Below are positions 1 to 8,301 of a stretch of DNA of 28,666 nt, one piece after another. A program made the translations under genes and the position numbers. A model generated the notes under the pieces. It saw only the letters and a list, made by a program, of their open reading frames with translations. It was not told the origin of the DNA and made no database searches. Every line of letters begins with the position of its first letter. Position 1 is the first letter of the stretch. The stretch comes from Lachnospiraceae bacterium (GTDB taxonomy: Bacteria; Bacillota; Clostridia; Lachnospirales; Lachnospiraceae), in assembly GCA_021199405.1 (NCBI GenBank), contig JAJQID010000026.1, positions 1-28,666 of the forward strand. Reading direction: 5' to 3'.

Positions 1-814
1 TGCCGCCTGACGTTTCCCCGTTTCCCGCTGCAGTCCTTCCGGATGAAAAAGAATTCCGGGCAGTATTCGCACTCTTTTCTTTATAGGAAGAGGACTGCTC
101 CGAACCGCCATTTCGCGTCGATGCTTTTCCAGAACCTGCTCCATTCTGTGCGGCTCTTCCTCCTGAAGCCGCGCCTGCTGAGCTGTTTCCTGCCAATCTG
201 CCTCCCGAAGCCGTACTCTCCGCTCCGGCTGCCATCCTCCGCTGGCTGATTTCCTCAATTCTTTTATTAATAGAAAAGTCTTCCTCCGCATCCTCTTCCC
301 TTTTGATCTCTTTATAGCTGTATGTAAAAGAAACTGCCAGCCCGCATCTTTCAAGGAATACCTTGTCCAGAATGGCCCGCAGTTCTTTTTCCTGCATATG
401 TACAATGCAATTATCCTCCATCTCCACATGAATGTGGCCTTTAGATGGATATGTAATCTTTGCATTTTTAAATAAAATATAAAGGACGTGGCTGTATGCC
501 TTCAGCTCCTCCAGAATGGAATCCCGGTAAAGCTCCATTACCGTTCTGGCGTCATACTGGCTGCTAAGATCAAAGCGCTCATAAATCTTGATCTGCCAGG
601 AATCTCTGTAGGACCTGAGCATTCCATTTAAAATATCCTCCACCTGGAAAATATCCCTCTTGGAAATCAGGAAGCAGCTTCTGATATAGACACGCAGAAG
701 ATTCTGGCTTTTCACGCTGGCTACCCGGGTCACGCTCACCTGCTCCATCTCATCCTTCAGCCTGCCCTCCAGCTTTAAATATGGAAAAACCTCCAGAAAT
801 TTCTTTTCTTCCAT
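1..814 (-). CDS. polC: DNA polymerase III PolC-type, N-terminal part (runs off left edge)
   Basis: This is the N-terminus of the Gram-positive replicative polymerase with built-in proofreading exonuclease. The frame is open from an ATG at 814-812 to the edge, giving 271 residues, and carries the typical PolC start (MEEKKFLEVFPYLKL) and the N-terminal domain that precedes the OB fold. An AGGGGAG ribosome site sits 6-7 bases upstream. It lies 36 bases after ispG, the usual position in Clostridia. From about residue 187 onward the sequence becomes a Gly/Ala/Ser/Arg/Asn-rich stretch with few hydrophobic residues, which looks like a flexible linker before the OB and PHP/exonuclease parts. Those catalytic parts are outside the window, so identity rests on the N-terminus and gene order. 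Confidence 0.88.
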   Translation of the reverse strand, partial: MEEKKFLEVFPYLKLEGRLKDEMEQVSVTRVASVKSQNLLRVYIRSCFLISKRDIFQVEDILNGMLRSYRDSWQIKIYERFDLSSQYDARTVMELYRDSILEELKAYSHVLYILFKNAKITYPSKGHIHVEMEDNCIVHMQEKELRAILDKVFLERCGLAVSFTYSYKEIKREEDAEEDFSINKRIEEISQRRMAAGAESTASGGRLAGNSSAGAASGGRAAQNGAGSGKASTRNGGSEQSSSYKEKSANTARNSFSSGRTAAGNGETSGG

Positions 815-850
815 TATGACTCCCCTGTCCTTTGAAAAGCCCTTCCCGAC

Positions 851-1906
851 TCACTCAGACTCCCAGTGATCCAGCTCGTAACGCAGAGTTTCCAACAGCT
901 CAGCCTCCGGCACCTTCTTTACAATCTGCCCCTTTTTGATCAGAAGGCCCTCGGAAATTCCGCCGGCAATACCGATATCTGCCTCCTTCGCCTCGCCAGG
1001 TCCGTTGACCACACAGCCCATCACTGCCACCTTGATATTGAGCGGATAGGACGCTGCCATGGTCTCCACCTGATTGGCCAGGCTGATCAGATCGATTTTG
1101 GTGCGCCCACAGGTGGGGCAGGACACTACCTCAATTCCGCCCTCTCTCAGTCCCAACGTGCGCAAAATCAATTTGGCGGACTTGATCTCCTCCACCGGGT
1201 CGCCAGTGAGAGAAACCCGGATGGTATCGCCAATACCGCGGCTTAAAATCAGGCTCAGACCGATGGCAGATTTAATGTTGCCGCTCCAGACCGTACCCGC
1301 CTCAGTGATCCCCACATGCAGCGGATGATCTGTCTGCTCTGAAAGCAGATCATGGGCTTCCACACACATCAGAACGTCAGAGGATTTGATGCTGACCACC
1401 AGGTTGTCATACCCCAGATCCTCAATCAGCTTCACCTTATCCAGAGCACTTTCCACAATCCCTGCGGCGGTGACACCATGATATTTTTCAACCAGGTTCT
1501 TTTCCAGAGAGCCGCTGTTGACGCCCACGCGAATGGGAATCTGACGATCCTTCGCCTCTCTTACCACCGCCTTTACCCGGTCTATGTCGCCAATATTCCC
1601 AGGGTTGATGCGAATCTTATCCGCGCCGTTTTCCATGGCGGCCAGAGCCATCCGGTAGTCAAAGTGAATGTCCGCCACCAACGGAATGTGGATTTGCTTT
1701 TTGATCTCCGGCAGTGCGGCTGCCGCTTCCTTCGTCGGAACAGTGCAGCGGATGATCTCGCAGCCTGCCTGCTCCAGTCTTTGGATCTGCGCCACGGTGG
1801 CGTTCACGTCCTCGGTAGGAGTGTTGGTCATGGACTGAATCAGGATGGGGTTGCCGCCGCCGATCAGTCTGTCTCCGATTTTGACTACTTTTGTGTGTTC
1901 TCGCAT
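851..1906 (-). CDS. ispG: 4-hydroxy-3-methylbut-2-enyl diphosphate synthase (IspG/GcpE)
   Basis: IspG is a [4Fe-4S] enzyme that converts MEcPP to HMBPP, the penultimate step of the MEP isoprenoid pathway, in the cytosol. The 351-residue protein has the N-terminal TIM-barrel sequence (QSMTNTPTEDV) and the C-terminal cluster-binding part with Cys263 and Cys266 in SCPTCGRT and Cys298 in MGCVVNGPGE. Glu305 is the family's conserved acid after NGPG. Length is normal for the bacterial form without the extra plant domain. It follows rseP by 60 bases and precedes polC in the same orientation. Together with Dxr two genes upstream it shows that the organism makes isoprenoids by the MEP route. Confidence 0.97.
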   Translation of the reverse strand: MREHTKVVKIGDRLIGGGNPILIQSMTNTPTEDVNATVAQIQRLEQAGCEIIRCTVPTKEAAAALPEIKKQIHIPLVADIHFDYRMALAAMENGADKIRINPGNIGDIDRVKAVVREAKDRQIPIRVGVNSGSLEKNLVEKYHGVTAAGIVESALDKVKLIEDLGYDNLVVSIKSSDVLMCVEAHDLLSEQTDHPLHVGITEAGTVWSGNIKSAIGLSLILSRGIGDTIRVSLTGDPVEEIKSAKLILRTLGLREGGIEVVSCPTCGRTKIDLISLANQVETMAASYPLNIKVAVMGCVVNGPGEAKEADIGIAGGISEGLLIKKGQIVKKVPEAELLETLRYELDHWESE

Positions 1907-1966
1907 GTTCTTTATCCTATTATAAAAAGTTTACAGCTGTTTCCTGCTTGCCGTCAGAAACTGCTT

Positions 1967-3055
1967 TTAGAAAAAGATATTCCTGATATCGTTGAAGAAC
2001 AGGAACACCATCAGCACCATCAGAAGCACAAAGCCGATGGTGTTCACAATGCCCTCTTTTTCCGGCGGAATGGGCTTGCCCCGGACCAATTCTATGGCCA
2101 TCAGGAGGATGCGGCCGCCGTCCAGCGCCGGGATGGGCAGGAGATTGACAATTCCCAGATTGACGCTGAGCAGAGCTGCCAGGTTCATCATTGTCAGAAG
2201 GGTTGAGAGCCAGCCAGCGGTCTTTACCTCATCGTAGGTCTCGCTGACCAGGTTGGCAACGCCGACCACACCGGACACATCCTCACTGCTGACCTGCCCC
2301 TGAATGATCTGTAAAAGGCTTTTATAGACAGAGGTGGCCGCATACCGCACCTCATACACCGCGTACTGCACTGCCTTCAGGCCGGTGAACTGAACATATT
2401 CCCCGCCGGTGATGCCCATATAATACCGGCCCTCCTCCTCGTCATACATTGGCGAAAAGGTATAGGTCAGCCGTTCTCCGTCTCTGTCCACCACGATGGT
2501 GTACTCATTCCCCCGGTTCAACTGGGAGATCACCGACACCTCCCGGTACAGGTAAACTCTCTCTCCATTGACAGAAATAATAGTATCTCCTGCCTCAATT
2601 CCTGCCTCCTCGGCAGGATAGCCCTCCATCACGCTGACCACCACCGGCAGATCTGTAAGAGAAAAGTTGACAATAAATACGCTAAAAATAAAGGCAAGAA
2701 TAATATTGGCCAGGGGTCCCGCCACTACTGTGGCAAACCGGGCGCCCAGAGAGGCATCATTAAAAAACTTTCCTCTCGGGACGTCGTTTTTATCCTCCAG
2801 CACAGGGTCTTCAGCCACCTTCTCCTGCTGTCCCTGTTCCTGCGTCACATCATCCTCAAACACGCAGGCGCCGCCAATAGGCAGAACCCTCAGGGAATAG
2901 ATGGTGCCGCCCTTTTCAAACTGAGCGATCTTCGGGCCCATGCCAATCATAAACTCCACCACATGAATCCCGTTCATCTTGGCGACCAGCAGATGTCCCC
3001 CCTCGTGAGAAATCAGCAATACCCCCAGAATAATGATAAATATGAGTATAGACAA
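1967..3055 (-). CDS. rseP: RIP metalloprotease RseP/RasP (site-2 protease)
   Basis: This is an intramembrane zinc protease of the S2P family that cuts membrane-bound substrates such as anti-sigma factors and leftover signal peptides. The zinc site HEGGH is at residues 17-21 inside the first membrane segment. A PDZ domain lies around residues 150-215 (AEEAGIEAGDTIISVNGE), and the third metal ligand is in the LDGG motif near residue 312, followed by a last membrane helix. The 362-residue length is normal. The start is a TTG at 3055-3053 with GGAGG nine bases upstream; no ATG lies early enough. The acidic, Gln-rich stretch after the second segment (EDDVTQEQGQQEK) is a variable loop. It sits 19 bases after dxr. 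Confidence 0.95.
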   Translation of the reverse strand: MSILIFIIILGVLLISHEGGHLLVAKMNGIHVVEFMIGMGPKIAQFEKGGTIYSLRVLPIGGACVFEDDVTQEQGQQEKVAEDPVLEDKNDVPRGKFFNDASLGARFATVVAGPLANIILAFIFSVFIVNFSLTDLPVVVSVMEGYPAEEAGIEAGDTIISVNGERVYLYREVSVISQLNRGNEYTIVVDRDGERLTYTFSPMYDEEEGRYYMGITGGEYVQFTGLKAVQYAVYEVRYAATSVYKSLLQIIQGQVSSEDVSGVVGVANLVSETYDEVKTAGWLSTLLTMMNLAALLSVNLGIVNLLPIPALDGGRILLMAIELVRGKPIPPEKEGIVNTIGFVLLMVLMVFLFFNDIRNIFF

Positions 3056-3074
3056 ATTATACTGTCCTCCCTGA

Positions 3075-4229
3075 CTAGAATCTGTTCAATTTTTCGCTAA
3101 TATGCGCGTAGGTCTCCTGCTCCGCGAAAAGGATCTCCTCCACATCCGGATTGGGAAGCGGCGTATGCCGCTCCATGCAGGTCTCGATGATATCCGTGAT
3201 CTGCAAAAATGAGATTTTCTTCTGTAAAAATAAGGAGACCGCCATCTCATTAGCCGCATTAAATACCGTCGGCATGGTGCCCCCGGTTCGGCCCGCGCTT
3301 ACCGCCAGCTTTAACGCCCGGAAGGTATCTGTGTCCGGCTTTTCAAAGGTCATCTGTCCAAGCCGGTAAAAATCCAGCCGTTCCCCCGTCAGAGGTTTCC
3401 TGTCCGGGTAAAACAGCGCATACTGGATGGGCAGTTTCATATCCGGCGTGCCAAGCTGAGCCATAATCGCACCATCCTCATATTCCACCATACTGTGGAT
3501 TACACTCTGCGGATGCACCACCACCTGAATCTGATCATAGTCCACGTTAAAGAGCCATTTTGCTTCCATAACCTCCAGCCCCTTATTGACAAGAGTAGCG
3601 GAATCAATGGTAATCTTACGCCCCATGGTCCAGTTGGGATGCTTTAAGGCATCCTCCACCTGCACATTCCGCAGCTGATCAACCGTTCTGCCACGGAAGG
3701 GACCGCCGGAGGCTGTCAGCAGAATCCTGTGAATCCGATTCTGTCGATTTCCCTGCAGAGACTGAAAAATGGCGCTGTGCTCACTGTCCACAGGCAGAAG
3801 GGATACCCCCATCTCTTTCGCCAGAGGCATAATAATGTGGCCGGCTGTTACCAGAGTTTCCTTGTTGGCCAGAGCAATGTTCTTGCCCGCCTTCATGGCC
3901 GCGATGGTAGGACGAATGCCAATCATTCCCACGACGGCTGTGACAAGAATCTCCACTGTCGGAAGGGTGGACGCCTCAATCAGCCCCTCCATCCCCAGAC
4001 GTACCTGGATATTCGTGTCCGCCAGACGGGTCTTCAACTCCTCGTAAGCCTTCTCCTCCCACATGACCACCAGCTTCGGTGAGAACTCTCTGGCCTGCTT
4101 TTCCATGAGATCTACATTTCTGCCGGCCGCCAGCACCTCCACCTGCAGCTCCGGATTGGCGCGGACAATATCAAGAGTCTGAGTTCCAATGGAGCCGGTA
4201 GAACCAAGAATGCCTATTTTTTTCATCAT
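3075..4229 (-). CDS. dxr: 1-deoxy-D-xylulose 5-phosphate reductoisomerase
   Basis: Dxr is the NADPH- and divalent-metal-dependent enzyme that turns DXP into MEP, the committed step of the MEP isoprenoid pathway and the target of fosmidomycin. The NADPH site GSTGSIGTQTLDI is at the N-terminus. The metal/substrate motif VDSEHSAIFQ, the loop ASGGPFRG and the SATLVNKGLEVMEA segment are all intact, and the length of 384 residues is normal. Three starts compete: TTG at 4232 and ATGs at 4229 and 4226. GGGAG lies 3, 6 and 9 bases before them, so an ATG is preferred. About 84 bases separate it from cdsA, more than the other gaps in this part of the cluster. Confidence 0.96.
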   Translation of the reverse strand: MMKKIGILGSTGSIGTQTLDIVRANPELQVEVLAAGRNVDLMEKQAREFSPKLVVMWEEKAYEELKTRLADTNIQVRLGMEGLIEASTLPTVEILVTAVVGMIGIRPTIAAMKAGKNIALANKETLVTAGHIIMPLAKEMGVSLLPVDSEHSAIFQSLQGNRQNRIHRILLTASGGPFRGRTVDQLRNVQVEDALKHPNWTMGRKITIDSATLVNKGLEVMEAKWLFNVDYDQIQVVVHPQSVIHSMVEYEDGAIMAQLGTPDMKLPIQYALFYPDRKPLTGERLDFYRLGQMTFEKPDTDTFRALKLAVSAGRTGGTMPTVFNAANEMAVSLFLQKKISFLQITDIIETCMERHTPLPNPDVEEILFAEQETYAHISEKLNRF

Positions 4230-4313
4230 CAATCACTCCCTTTTTCGCGGGATTTTCGTTAACCCTTTTAACCATTTTTCTCTGCAAACGGCCGGTCAAA
4301 AGCCTTTAAAACC

Positions 4314-5159
4314 TTAAAAAGCAAATCCCGGCAGCAGACACATCAGGAAATACACACAGGGCGCCGTGAAAATCACACTGTCAAAACGATCCAGTATCCC
4401 GCCGTGGCCGGGAATCAGCTTTCCATAATCCTTGATATCAAAATCTCTCTTGATGGCAGAAGCAGCCAAGTCTCCACACTGGGAAATCACACTGCCCACG
4501 CCGCTGACAAAGGCCACTGCGGCGGCATATTCTTCCCCGAATAGCAGGGTGCCAAAGAGCGCCCCCAGAAGTGCCGCTCCCACAATTCCACCGATACAGC
4601 CCTCTATGGATTTATGAGGACTGAGCTTTGGAAAGGCCTGGTGATTGCCGATGGTCTTCCCGGTCAGAAGGCCAACGCAATAAGCGCAGGTATCGCTGCC
4701 CCAGGCGCTGACAAAAATCAGCCACACCGCCTTGTGACCAATATCAGGTATGGCGCTGGTCAGGCTGATAAAGGAAAGCATCACCGGCACATATACAAAG
4801 GAAAAAACCACAGGAATGATCTGGGCGGCATGATAAAACGGGAACCGCAGTACATACACCGCAAGCAGCAAAATAACGGTAAATATCAGAATCCCGTAAA
4901 TTGCAGTCACATTATCCGTCAGATATCCCATGCAGGACTGCACCGCCAGCACCGCATAGATGGCAGCCGTTCCCAGGAAGGCAACGGTCTCCAGCGCCCT
5001 GTTCTCCCGCTTATGTACGCCGACCGCCTGCAGCATTTCCTTCAGTCCTTCCAGGGAAACCAGACAAAGCAGGACATTTAAAACAACGCCCCCCAGCTTC
5101 AGGGACGCGGCCATAACGATCACGATCACCACACTGCTCGCCAGCCTGATCCAAAACAT
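4314..5159 (-). CDS. cdsA: Phosphatidate cytidylyltransferase (CDP-diacylglycerol synthase)
   Basis: CdsA makes CDP-diacylglycerol from phosphatidate and CTP, the branch point for membrane phospholipids. The 281-residue protein has about seven or eight hydrophobic membrane segments. It ends in the CdsA signature: KSIEGCIGG, then SAIKRDFDIKDYGKLIPGHGG followed by ILDRFDS, which contains the metal-binding aspartates. The ATG at 5159 has GGAGG ten bases or less upstream, and this ribosome site overlaps the uppS stop region. It is tightly linked to uppS upstream and looser to dxr downstream. Confidence 0.95.
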   Translation of the reverse strand: MFWIRLASSVVIVIVMAASLKLGGVVLNVLLCLVSLEGLKEMLQAVGVHKRENRALETVAFLGTAAIYAVLAVQSCMGYLTDNVTAIYGILIFTVILLLAVYVLRFPFYHAAQIIPVVFSFVYVPVMLSFISLTSAIPDIGHKAVWLIFVSAWGSDTCAYCVGLLTGKTIGNHQAFPKLSPHKSIEGCIGGIVGAALLGALFGTLLFGEEYAAAVAFVSGVGSVISQCGDLAASAIKRDFDIKDYGKLIPGHGGILDRFDSVIFTAPCVYFLMCLLPGFAF

Positions 5160-5171
5160 GCCTATTCCTCC

Positions 5172-5882
5172 TCACAGTCCGCCAAACCTTCTGACTCTAT
5201 GATTATATGCATCAATAGCCTTTTCCAGCTCTTTCTTATCAAAATCCGGCCAGGGAACCTCCGTCACATAAAGCTCCGAATAGGCCAACTGCCACAGCAG
5301 GAAATTGGAGATTCTCAATTCCCCGCAGGTGCGAATCATCAGATCCGGATCCGGCGTATTGCCTGTGTCCAGATAACTGGCAACCACCTCTTCCGTGATA
5401 TCCTCCGTCCTGAGCTTTCCCTCCGTCACCTCGGCCGCAATTTTCTGCGTTGCCCGACGGATCTCGTCCCGGCCTCCGTAATTAATGGCAACCGTAAAAT
5501 GCAGGCCGGTATTGTCTCTGGAAGCCTCCTCCAGCGCCGCGATGCTGTCCTGAATGTCCTGATCCAGCCGGGTTTTGTCGCCGATGATCTTCACACACAT
5601 ATTATTCTTTTCAGCTGTTTTCACACAGGTTTTCATATAATTGCGCAGCAGCTTCATCAATGCGTCCACTTCATCCTGAGGTCTGGACCAGTTTTCCGTG
5701 GAAAAGGCATAAACAGTCAGATACTGAACACCCATTTTATAAGCGGTCTCACAGATGGTCTCCACGTTTTTGGCACCCTGAACATGCCCGGCATTTCTGG
5801 GAAGCCCCTTTGCTTTGGCCCAGCGCCCGTTGCCATCCAGAATAATGGCAATGTGCTGCGGTACTTTTCTCTCTTCCGGCAT
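5172..5882 (-). CDS. uppS: Isoprenyl (undecaprenyl) diphosphate synthase
   Basis: UppS is a cis-prenyltransferase that extends farnesyl diphosphate with isopentenyl diphosphate to the lipid carrier used for peptidoglycan. The catalytic DGNGRW motif is at residues 16-21 from the start chosen here. The C-terminal substrate motif is present as RTCGELRISNFLLWQ; the family usually has RTSGE, so the Cys is a small oddity. The start at 5882 has GAGG about six bases upstream and gives a normal 236 residues. An in-frame ATG at 5915 would add 11 residues, but it falls inside a terminator-like hairpin (5904-5933) and the extra residues (MVSFLCDCEDF) do not look like the family. Confidence 0.95.
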   Translation of the reverse strand: MPEERKVPQHIAIILDGNGRWAKAKGLPRNAGHVQGAKNVETICETAYKMGVQYLTVYAFSTENWSRPQDEVDALMKLLRNYMKTCVKTAEKNNMCVKIIGDKTRLDQDIQDSIAALEEASRDNTGLHFTVAINYGGRDEIRRATQKIAAEVTEGKLRTEDITEEVVASYLDTGNTPDPDLMIRTCGELRISNFLLWQLAYSELYVTEVPWPDFDKKELEKAIDAYNHRVRRFGGL

Positions 5883-5903
5883 AAAATCCTCACAATCGCA
5901 CAA

Positions 5904-5933
5904 AAAGGACACCATGGCAATCGGGTGTCCTTT
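5904..5933 (-). terminator. Terminator-like hairpin between frr and uppS
   Basis: Read on the minus strand, a perfect 9-bp stem (AAAGGACAC pairing with GTGTCCTTT) and a 12-base loop are followed by further Ts, giving a run of five. It lies about 50 bases after the frr stop and about 20 bases before the uppS ATG. It could end most frr transcripts or act as an attenuator for the downstream lipid and isoprenoid genes. The T-run is short, so termination may be partial. Confidence 0.6.
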
Positions 5934-5936
5934 GAA

Positions 5937-5972
5937 GGAGACGTCATGAACAGTTTATTCCGTGACGTCTCC
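5937..5972 (-). repeat. 10-bp inverted repeat next to the frr/uppS terminator
   Basis: The arms GGAGACGTCA (5937-5946) and TGACGTCTCC (5963-5972) match perfectly around a 16-base loop. It directly precedes, in the direction of transcription, the terminator-like hairpin at 5904-5933, with only three bases between them. No T-run follows it. It could be an RNA structure that times or stabilises the next hairpin, or a protein-binding dyad. Confidence 0.6.
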
Positions 5973-5981
5973 CAATCCGCT

Positions 5982-6536
5982 CTATACAGTCATGATCTCC
6001 TTAACCTTCTCCTCGGTCAGTCTGTCAATTTCCTTTATATATTTGTCTGTCATCTTCTGCAGCTTTTCCTCCAGACTCTTCTGTTCATCCTCGGAGATCT
6101 CACTGGCCTTCAGCGCCTTTTTGACAGCATCATTGCCGTCGCGGCGGGTATTTCTCACCGCCACCTTCTGATCCTCCCCTTTTTTACGGATGCTCCTGGA
6201 AAGCTCTTTACGTCGCTCCTCTGTCACCTCCGGGAAAATCAAGCGGATCACGGAGCCGTCATCCATGGGGTTAATTCCAATATCCGAAGTCATAATTGCC
6301 TTCTTGATGGCCTTGATCAGGGATTTGTCCCAGGGCGCGATCTGAAGGACGCGCGGCTCCGGAACCGATATGTTGCCCACCTGCTGAACAGGGGTGGGAA
6401 CACCATAATAATCTACTCTGATTTTATTCAGCACATTGGGGTTGGCTCTGCCGGCTCTGACCGCCGCAAAGTCACTGATCAGATAATCCACGGATTTCTG
6501 CATTTTCTCTTCATAAGAATTTAATGTTGTGTCCAT
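5982..6536 (-). CDS. frr: Ribosome recycling factor
   Basis: RRF splits post-termination ribosomes together with EF-G. The 184-residue protein is full length and intact, with the typical segments VRAGRANP (tRNA-mimic domain I), YYGVPTPVQQ, and the hinge region around PEVTEERRKELS, ending in the long helical C-terminus. GGAGG lies five bases before the ATG. It is 98 bases downstream of pyrH, and that gap holds a strong hairpin (6560-6585). The pyrH-frr pairing is nearly universal in bacteria. Confidence 0.97.
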   Translation of the reverse strand: MDTTLNSYEEKMQKSVDYLISDFAAVRAGRANPNVLNKIRVDYYGVPTPVQQVGNISVPEPRVLQIAPWDKSLIKAIKKAIMTSDIGINPMDDGSVIRLIFPEVTEERRKELSRSIRKKGEDQKVAVRNTRRDGNDAVKKALKASEISEDEQKSLEEKLQKMTDKYIKEIDRLTEEKVKEIMTV

Positions 6537-6559
6537 ATTTTCCTCCTGGTTTGCGGAAT

Positions 6560-6585
6560 CATGTCCGCATCAGCGGACATGTCCG
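6560..6585. repeat. Overlapping hairpins in the pyrH-frr gap
   Basis: CATGTCCGC (6560-6568) and GCGGACATG (6573-6581) form a perfect 9-bp stem with a 4-base loop. The right arm is also half of a 12-bp palindrome, CGGACATGTCCG (6574-6585), so two structures are mutually exclusive. A further GCGGA at 6553-6557 offers a third pairing. A T-run follows on the plus strand only, so it is not a standard terminator for pyrH. It sits just upstream of the frr ribosome site. Confidence 0.6.
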
Positions 6586-6634
6586 TTTTTATTAGTAACG
6601 CTCAGCTTGAATTACTTTCATCCCTGAGACAGCT

Positions 6635-7330
6635 TTACACAGTCACCCTGGTTCCGCTGAAATTTCCCTTCACGGTATTGACGATAGAGTTCTCCTCATT
6701 CAGGCCGAACACCCACATGGGCATATGGTTGTCGCGGGCCAGAATAGAGGCGGTCATATCCACCACCTGAAGATTTCTGGCAATGACCTCGTCAATGGTA
6801 ACCTCGTCATACTTTTTCGCGTCCGGATTTTTGGCCGGATCTGAGTCATACACACCATCAATGGACTTGGCCAGCAGAATCACGTCGGCTTCCACCTCCA
6901 CGGCTCTGAGCACCACGCCGGTATCCGTGGAGAAATAAGGATGGCCGGTGCCGCCTGCAAAAAATACAACCATGCCCTTACCAAAATATTTATTGGCCCG
7001 ATCCTTGGAGAAAAGCTTGGTGAAGGAACCGCACTCAAAGGGAGTAAGCACCGCTGTTTTCATTCCCACGGAGCGGAAAATTTCGGAAACATAGATGCAG
7101 TTCATCACCGTAGCCAGCATCCCGATCTGATCCGCCTTGGTGCGGTCAATATTCTCTGAGGTCCGTCCTCTCCAGAAATTGCCGCCTCCGGTGACAACGC
7201 CCACCTCAAAGCCATCATCCACCAGCTCCTTCACCTGCAGCGCTACCTTCCTTACAGTTTCCTCGTCAAAGCCCGTCCGCTTCTCACCGGCCAGAGCCTC
7301 GCCGCTCAGCTTCAGCATGATTCTCTTCAT
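6635..7330 (-). CDS. pyrH: UMP kinase
   Basis: PyrH is the bacterial amino-acid-kinase-fold enzyme that phosphorylates UMP to UDP; it is usually hexameric, activated by GTP and inhibited by UTP. The 231-residue protein has the N-terminal phosphate loop KLSGEAL, the GGGNFWRGR glycine-rich motif, the DQIGMLATVMN helix and FAGGTGHPYFSTDT. AGGAG lies nine to ten bases before the ATG. It is the first gene of the housekeeping block here. The usual upstream rpsB and tsf are absent, and the folate operon lies 143 bases upstream instead. Confidence 0.97.
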   Translation of the reverse strand: MKRIMLKLSGEALAGEKRTGFDEETVRKVALQVKELVDDGFEVGVVTGGGNFWRGRTSENIDRTKADQIGMLATVMNCIYVSEIFRSVGMKTAVLTPFECGSFTKLFSKDRANKYFGKGMVVFFAGGTGHPYFSTDTGVVLRAVEVEADVILLAKSIDGVYDSDPAKNPDAKKYDEVTIDEVIARNLQVVDMTASILARDNHMPMWVFGLNEENSIVNTVKGNFSGTRVTV

Positions 7331-7367
7331 AGTCGTGGTCTCCTGTTCTTAAGCAATAATTGAATAT

Positions 7368-7376
7368 AGTCTAGCA
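7368..7376 (-). promoter_or_regulatory. Possible extended -10 promoter element before pyrH
   Basis: On the minus strand TGCTAGACT resembles an extended -10 element about 40 bases before the pyrH ATG. I see no good -35 hexamer at the right distance, and the folate operon could read through into pyrH because no clear terminator lies in 7331-7473. This is a weak call. Confidence 0.25.
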
Positions 7377-7473
7377 TAAAAAAACAAAGCCGAAAAGGGT
7401 ATTCGCAAAAATTTATTTTTTTCTTATATTTTACAAAACCGCCACAGGTTCCCAAAAAAATGCAGCGGCCGTT

Positions 7474-8301
7474 CTACTCTGCGGTACTCTGCACAACCTG
7501 TGACAGCAATTCCTCCATGGTGCGCTGATTACCCGGATGACGCACGTATGGCGCAATTTGTGCCATGGGCCGGAGTACAAAGTCACGATTGCACATATCC
7601 CTGTGGGGAATAGTCAATGCCTCCGTATCCATAATCACATTTTCAAAAAGCAGAATGTCCATGTCCAGGGTACGCGGGCCCCAGTGAATTTCCCGGGTGC
7701 GGCCATAGTCCGCCTCAATGGCATGCAGCCTTTGCAACAGCTCCTGAGGTGTATACAAAGTTTCAATCTGAGCCGCGCCGTTCAAAAAATCATCCTGTTC
7801 CACGCCCCCGTATGGCTTTGTGACAATCCAGTCTGAGATTTTCACCACTCGAATCAAGGGGTCGGCAGAAAGCGCCTCCACACTGCCCTTCAATATTGCC
7901 TCGGAATCCCCCATATTGGAGCCAAGCCCCAGAAAAGCCTGCCGCCAGCCCCGGTGAATGGTGACAGACACATCCGAAAAAGGCGCCGGGATGGGCGCAT
8001 GGGGTTTGCTGACCTTCAGATCAATACTGCGAACAAGGGGATAGGCCAGCAAAACCTCTCTGGCGCAGTGTTCCGCCGCCGCCTCGATCAGGTCAAAGCT
8101 CCAGGATTCCATGGCATTTTTTAAGGTCAGCGCCACCTCCCCGTAATGGGTGGACAGGGTCAAATCATCCGCTGCTCCCGCAGGGTGCAGATCCGTGTGC
8201 AAAACTGCTGTCACATAAAAAAGCTGTCCCTTTTCCTTTTCCTCCGGAAAGACGCCATGATAAGCATACACCTCCAGATCCCTGATTTCTATCTGATCCA
8301 T
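7474..8301 (-). CDS. folK: Bifunctional dihydroneopterin aldolase / HPPK (FolB-FolK fusion)
   Basis: One 275-residue chain carries two consecutive folate enzymes. Residues 1-118 are FolB, which cleaves dihydroneopterin to 6-hydroxymethyl-dihydropterin, with YAYHGVFPEEKEKGQ and KVSKPHAPIP. Residues 121-275 are FolK, which pyrophosphorylates that product, with FLGLGSNMGD, the substrate loop KPYGGVEQDDFLN and the catalytic HWGPRTLDMDILLF. The fusion would pass the intermediate straight to the next active site. The ATG at 8301 overlaps the 3' end of folP by 13 bases, which suggests translational coupling. Such fusions are common in clostridia. It is the last gene of the folate operon. Confidence 0.95.
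   Translation of the reverse strand: MDQIEIRDLEVYAYHGVFPEEKEKGQLFYVTAVLHTDLHPAGAADDLTLSTHYGEVALTLKNAMESWSFDLIEAAAEHCAREVLLAYPLVRSIDLKVSKPHAPIPAPFSDVSVTIHRGWRQAFLGLGSNMGDSEAILKGSVEALSADPLIRVVKISDWIVTKPYGGVEQDDFLNGAAQIETLYTPQELLQRLHAIEADYGRTREIHWGPRTLDMDILLFENVIMDTEALTIPHRDMCNRDFVLRPMAQIAPYVRHPGNQRTMEELLSQVVQSTAE

Noticed and set aside
5199..6524. 441-residue plus-strand open frame
   Set aside because: It is the reverse strand of uppS and frr, has no family motifs and no ribosome site.
7440..7473. Terminator after folBK
   Set aside because: Only a weak stem with a long loop is possible (CCGC with GCGG), so I do not call it.
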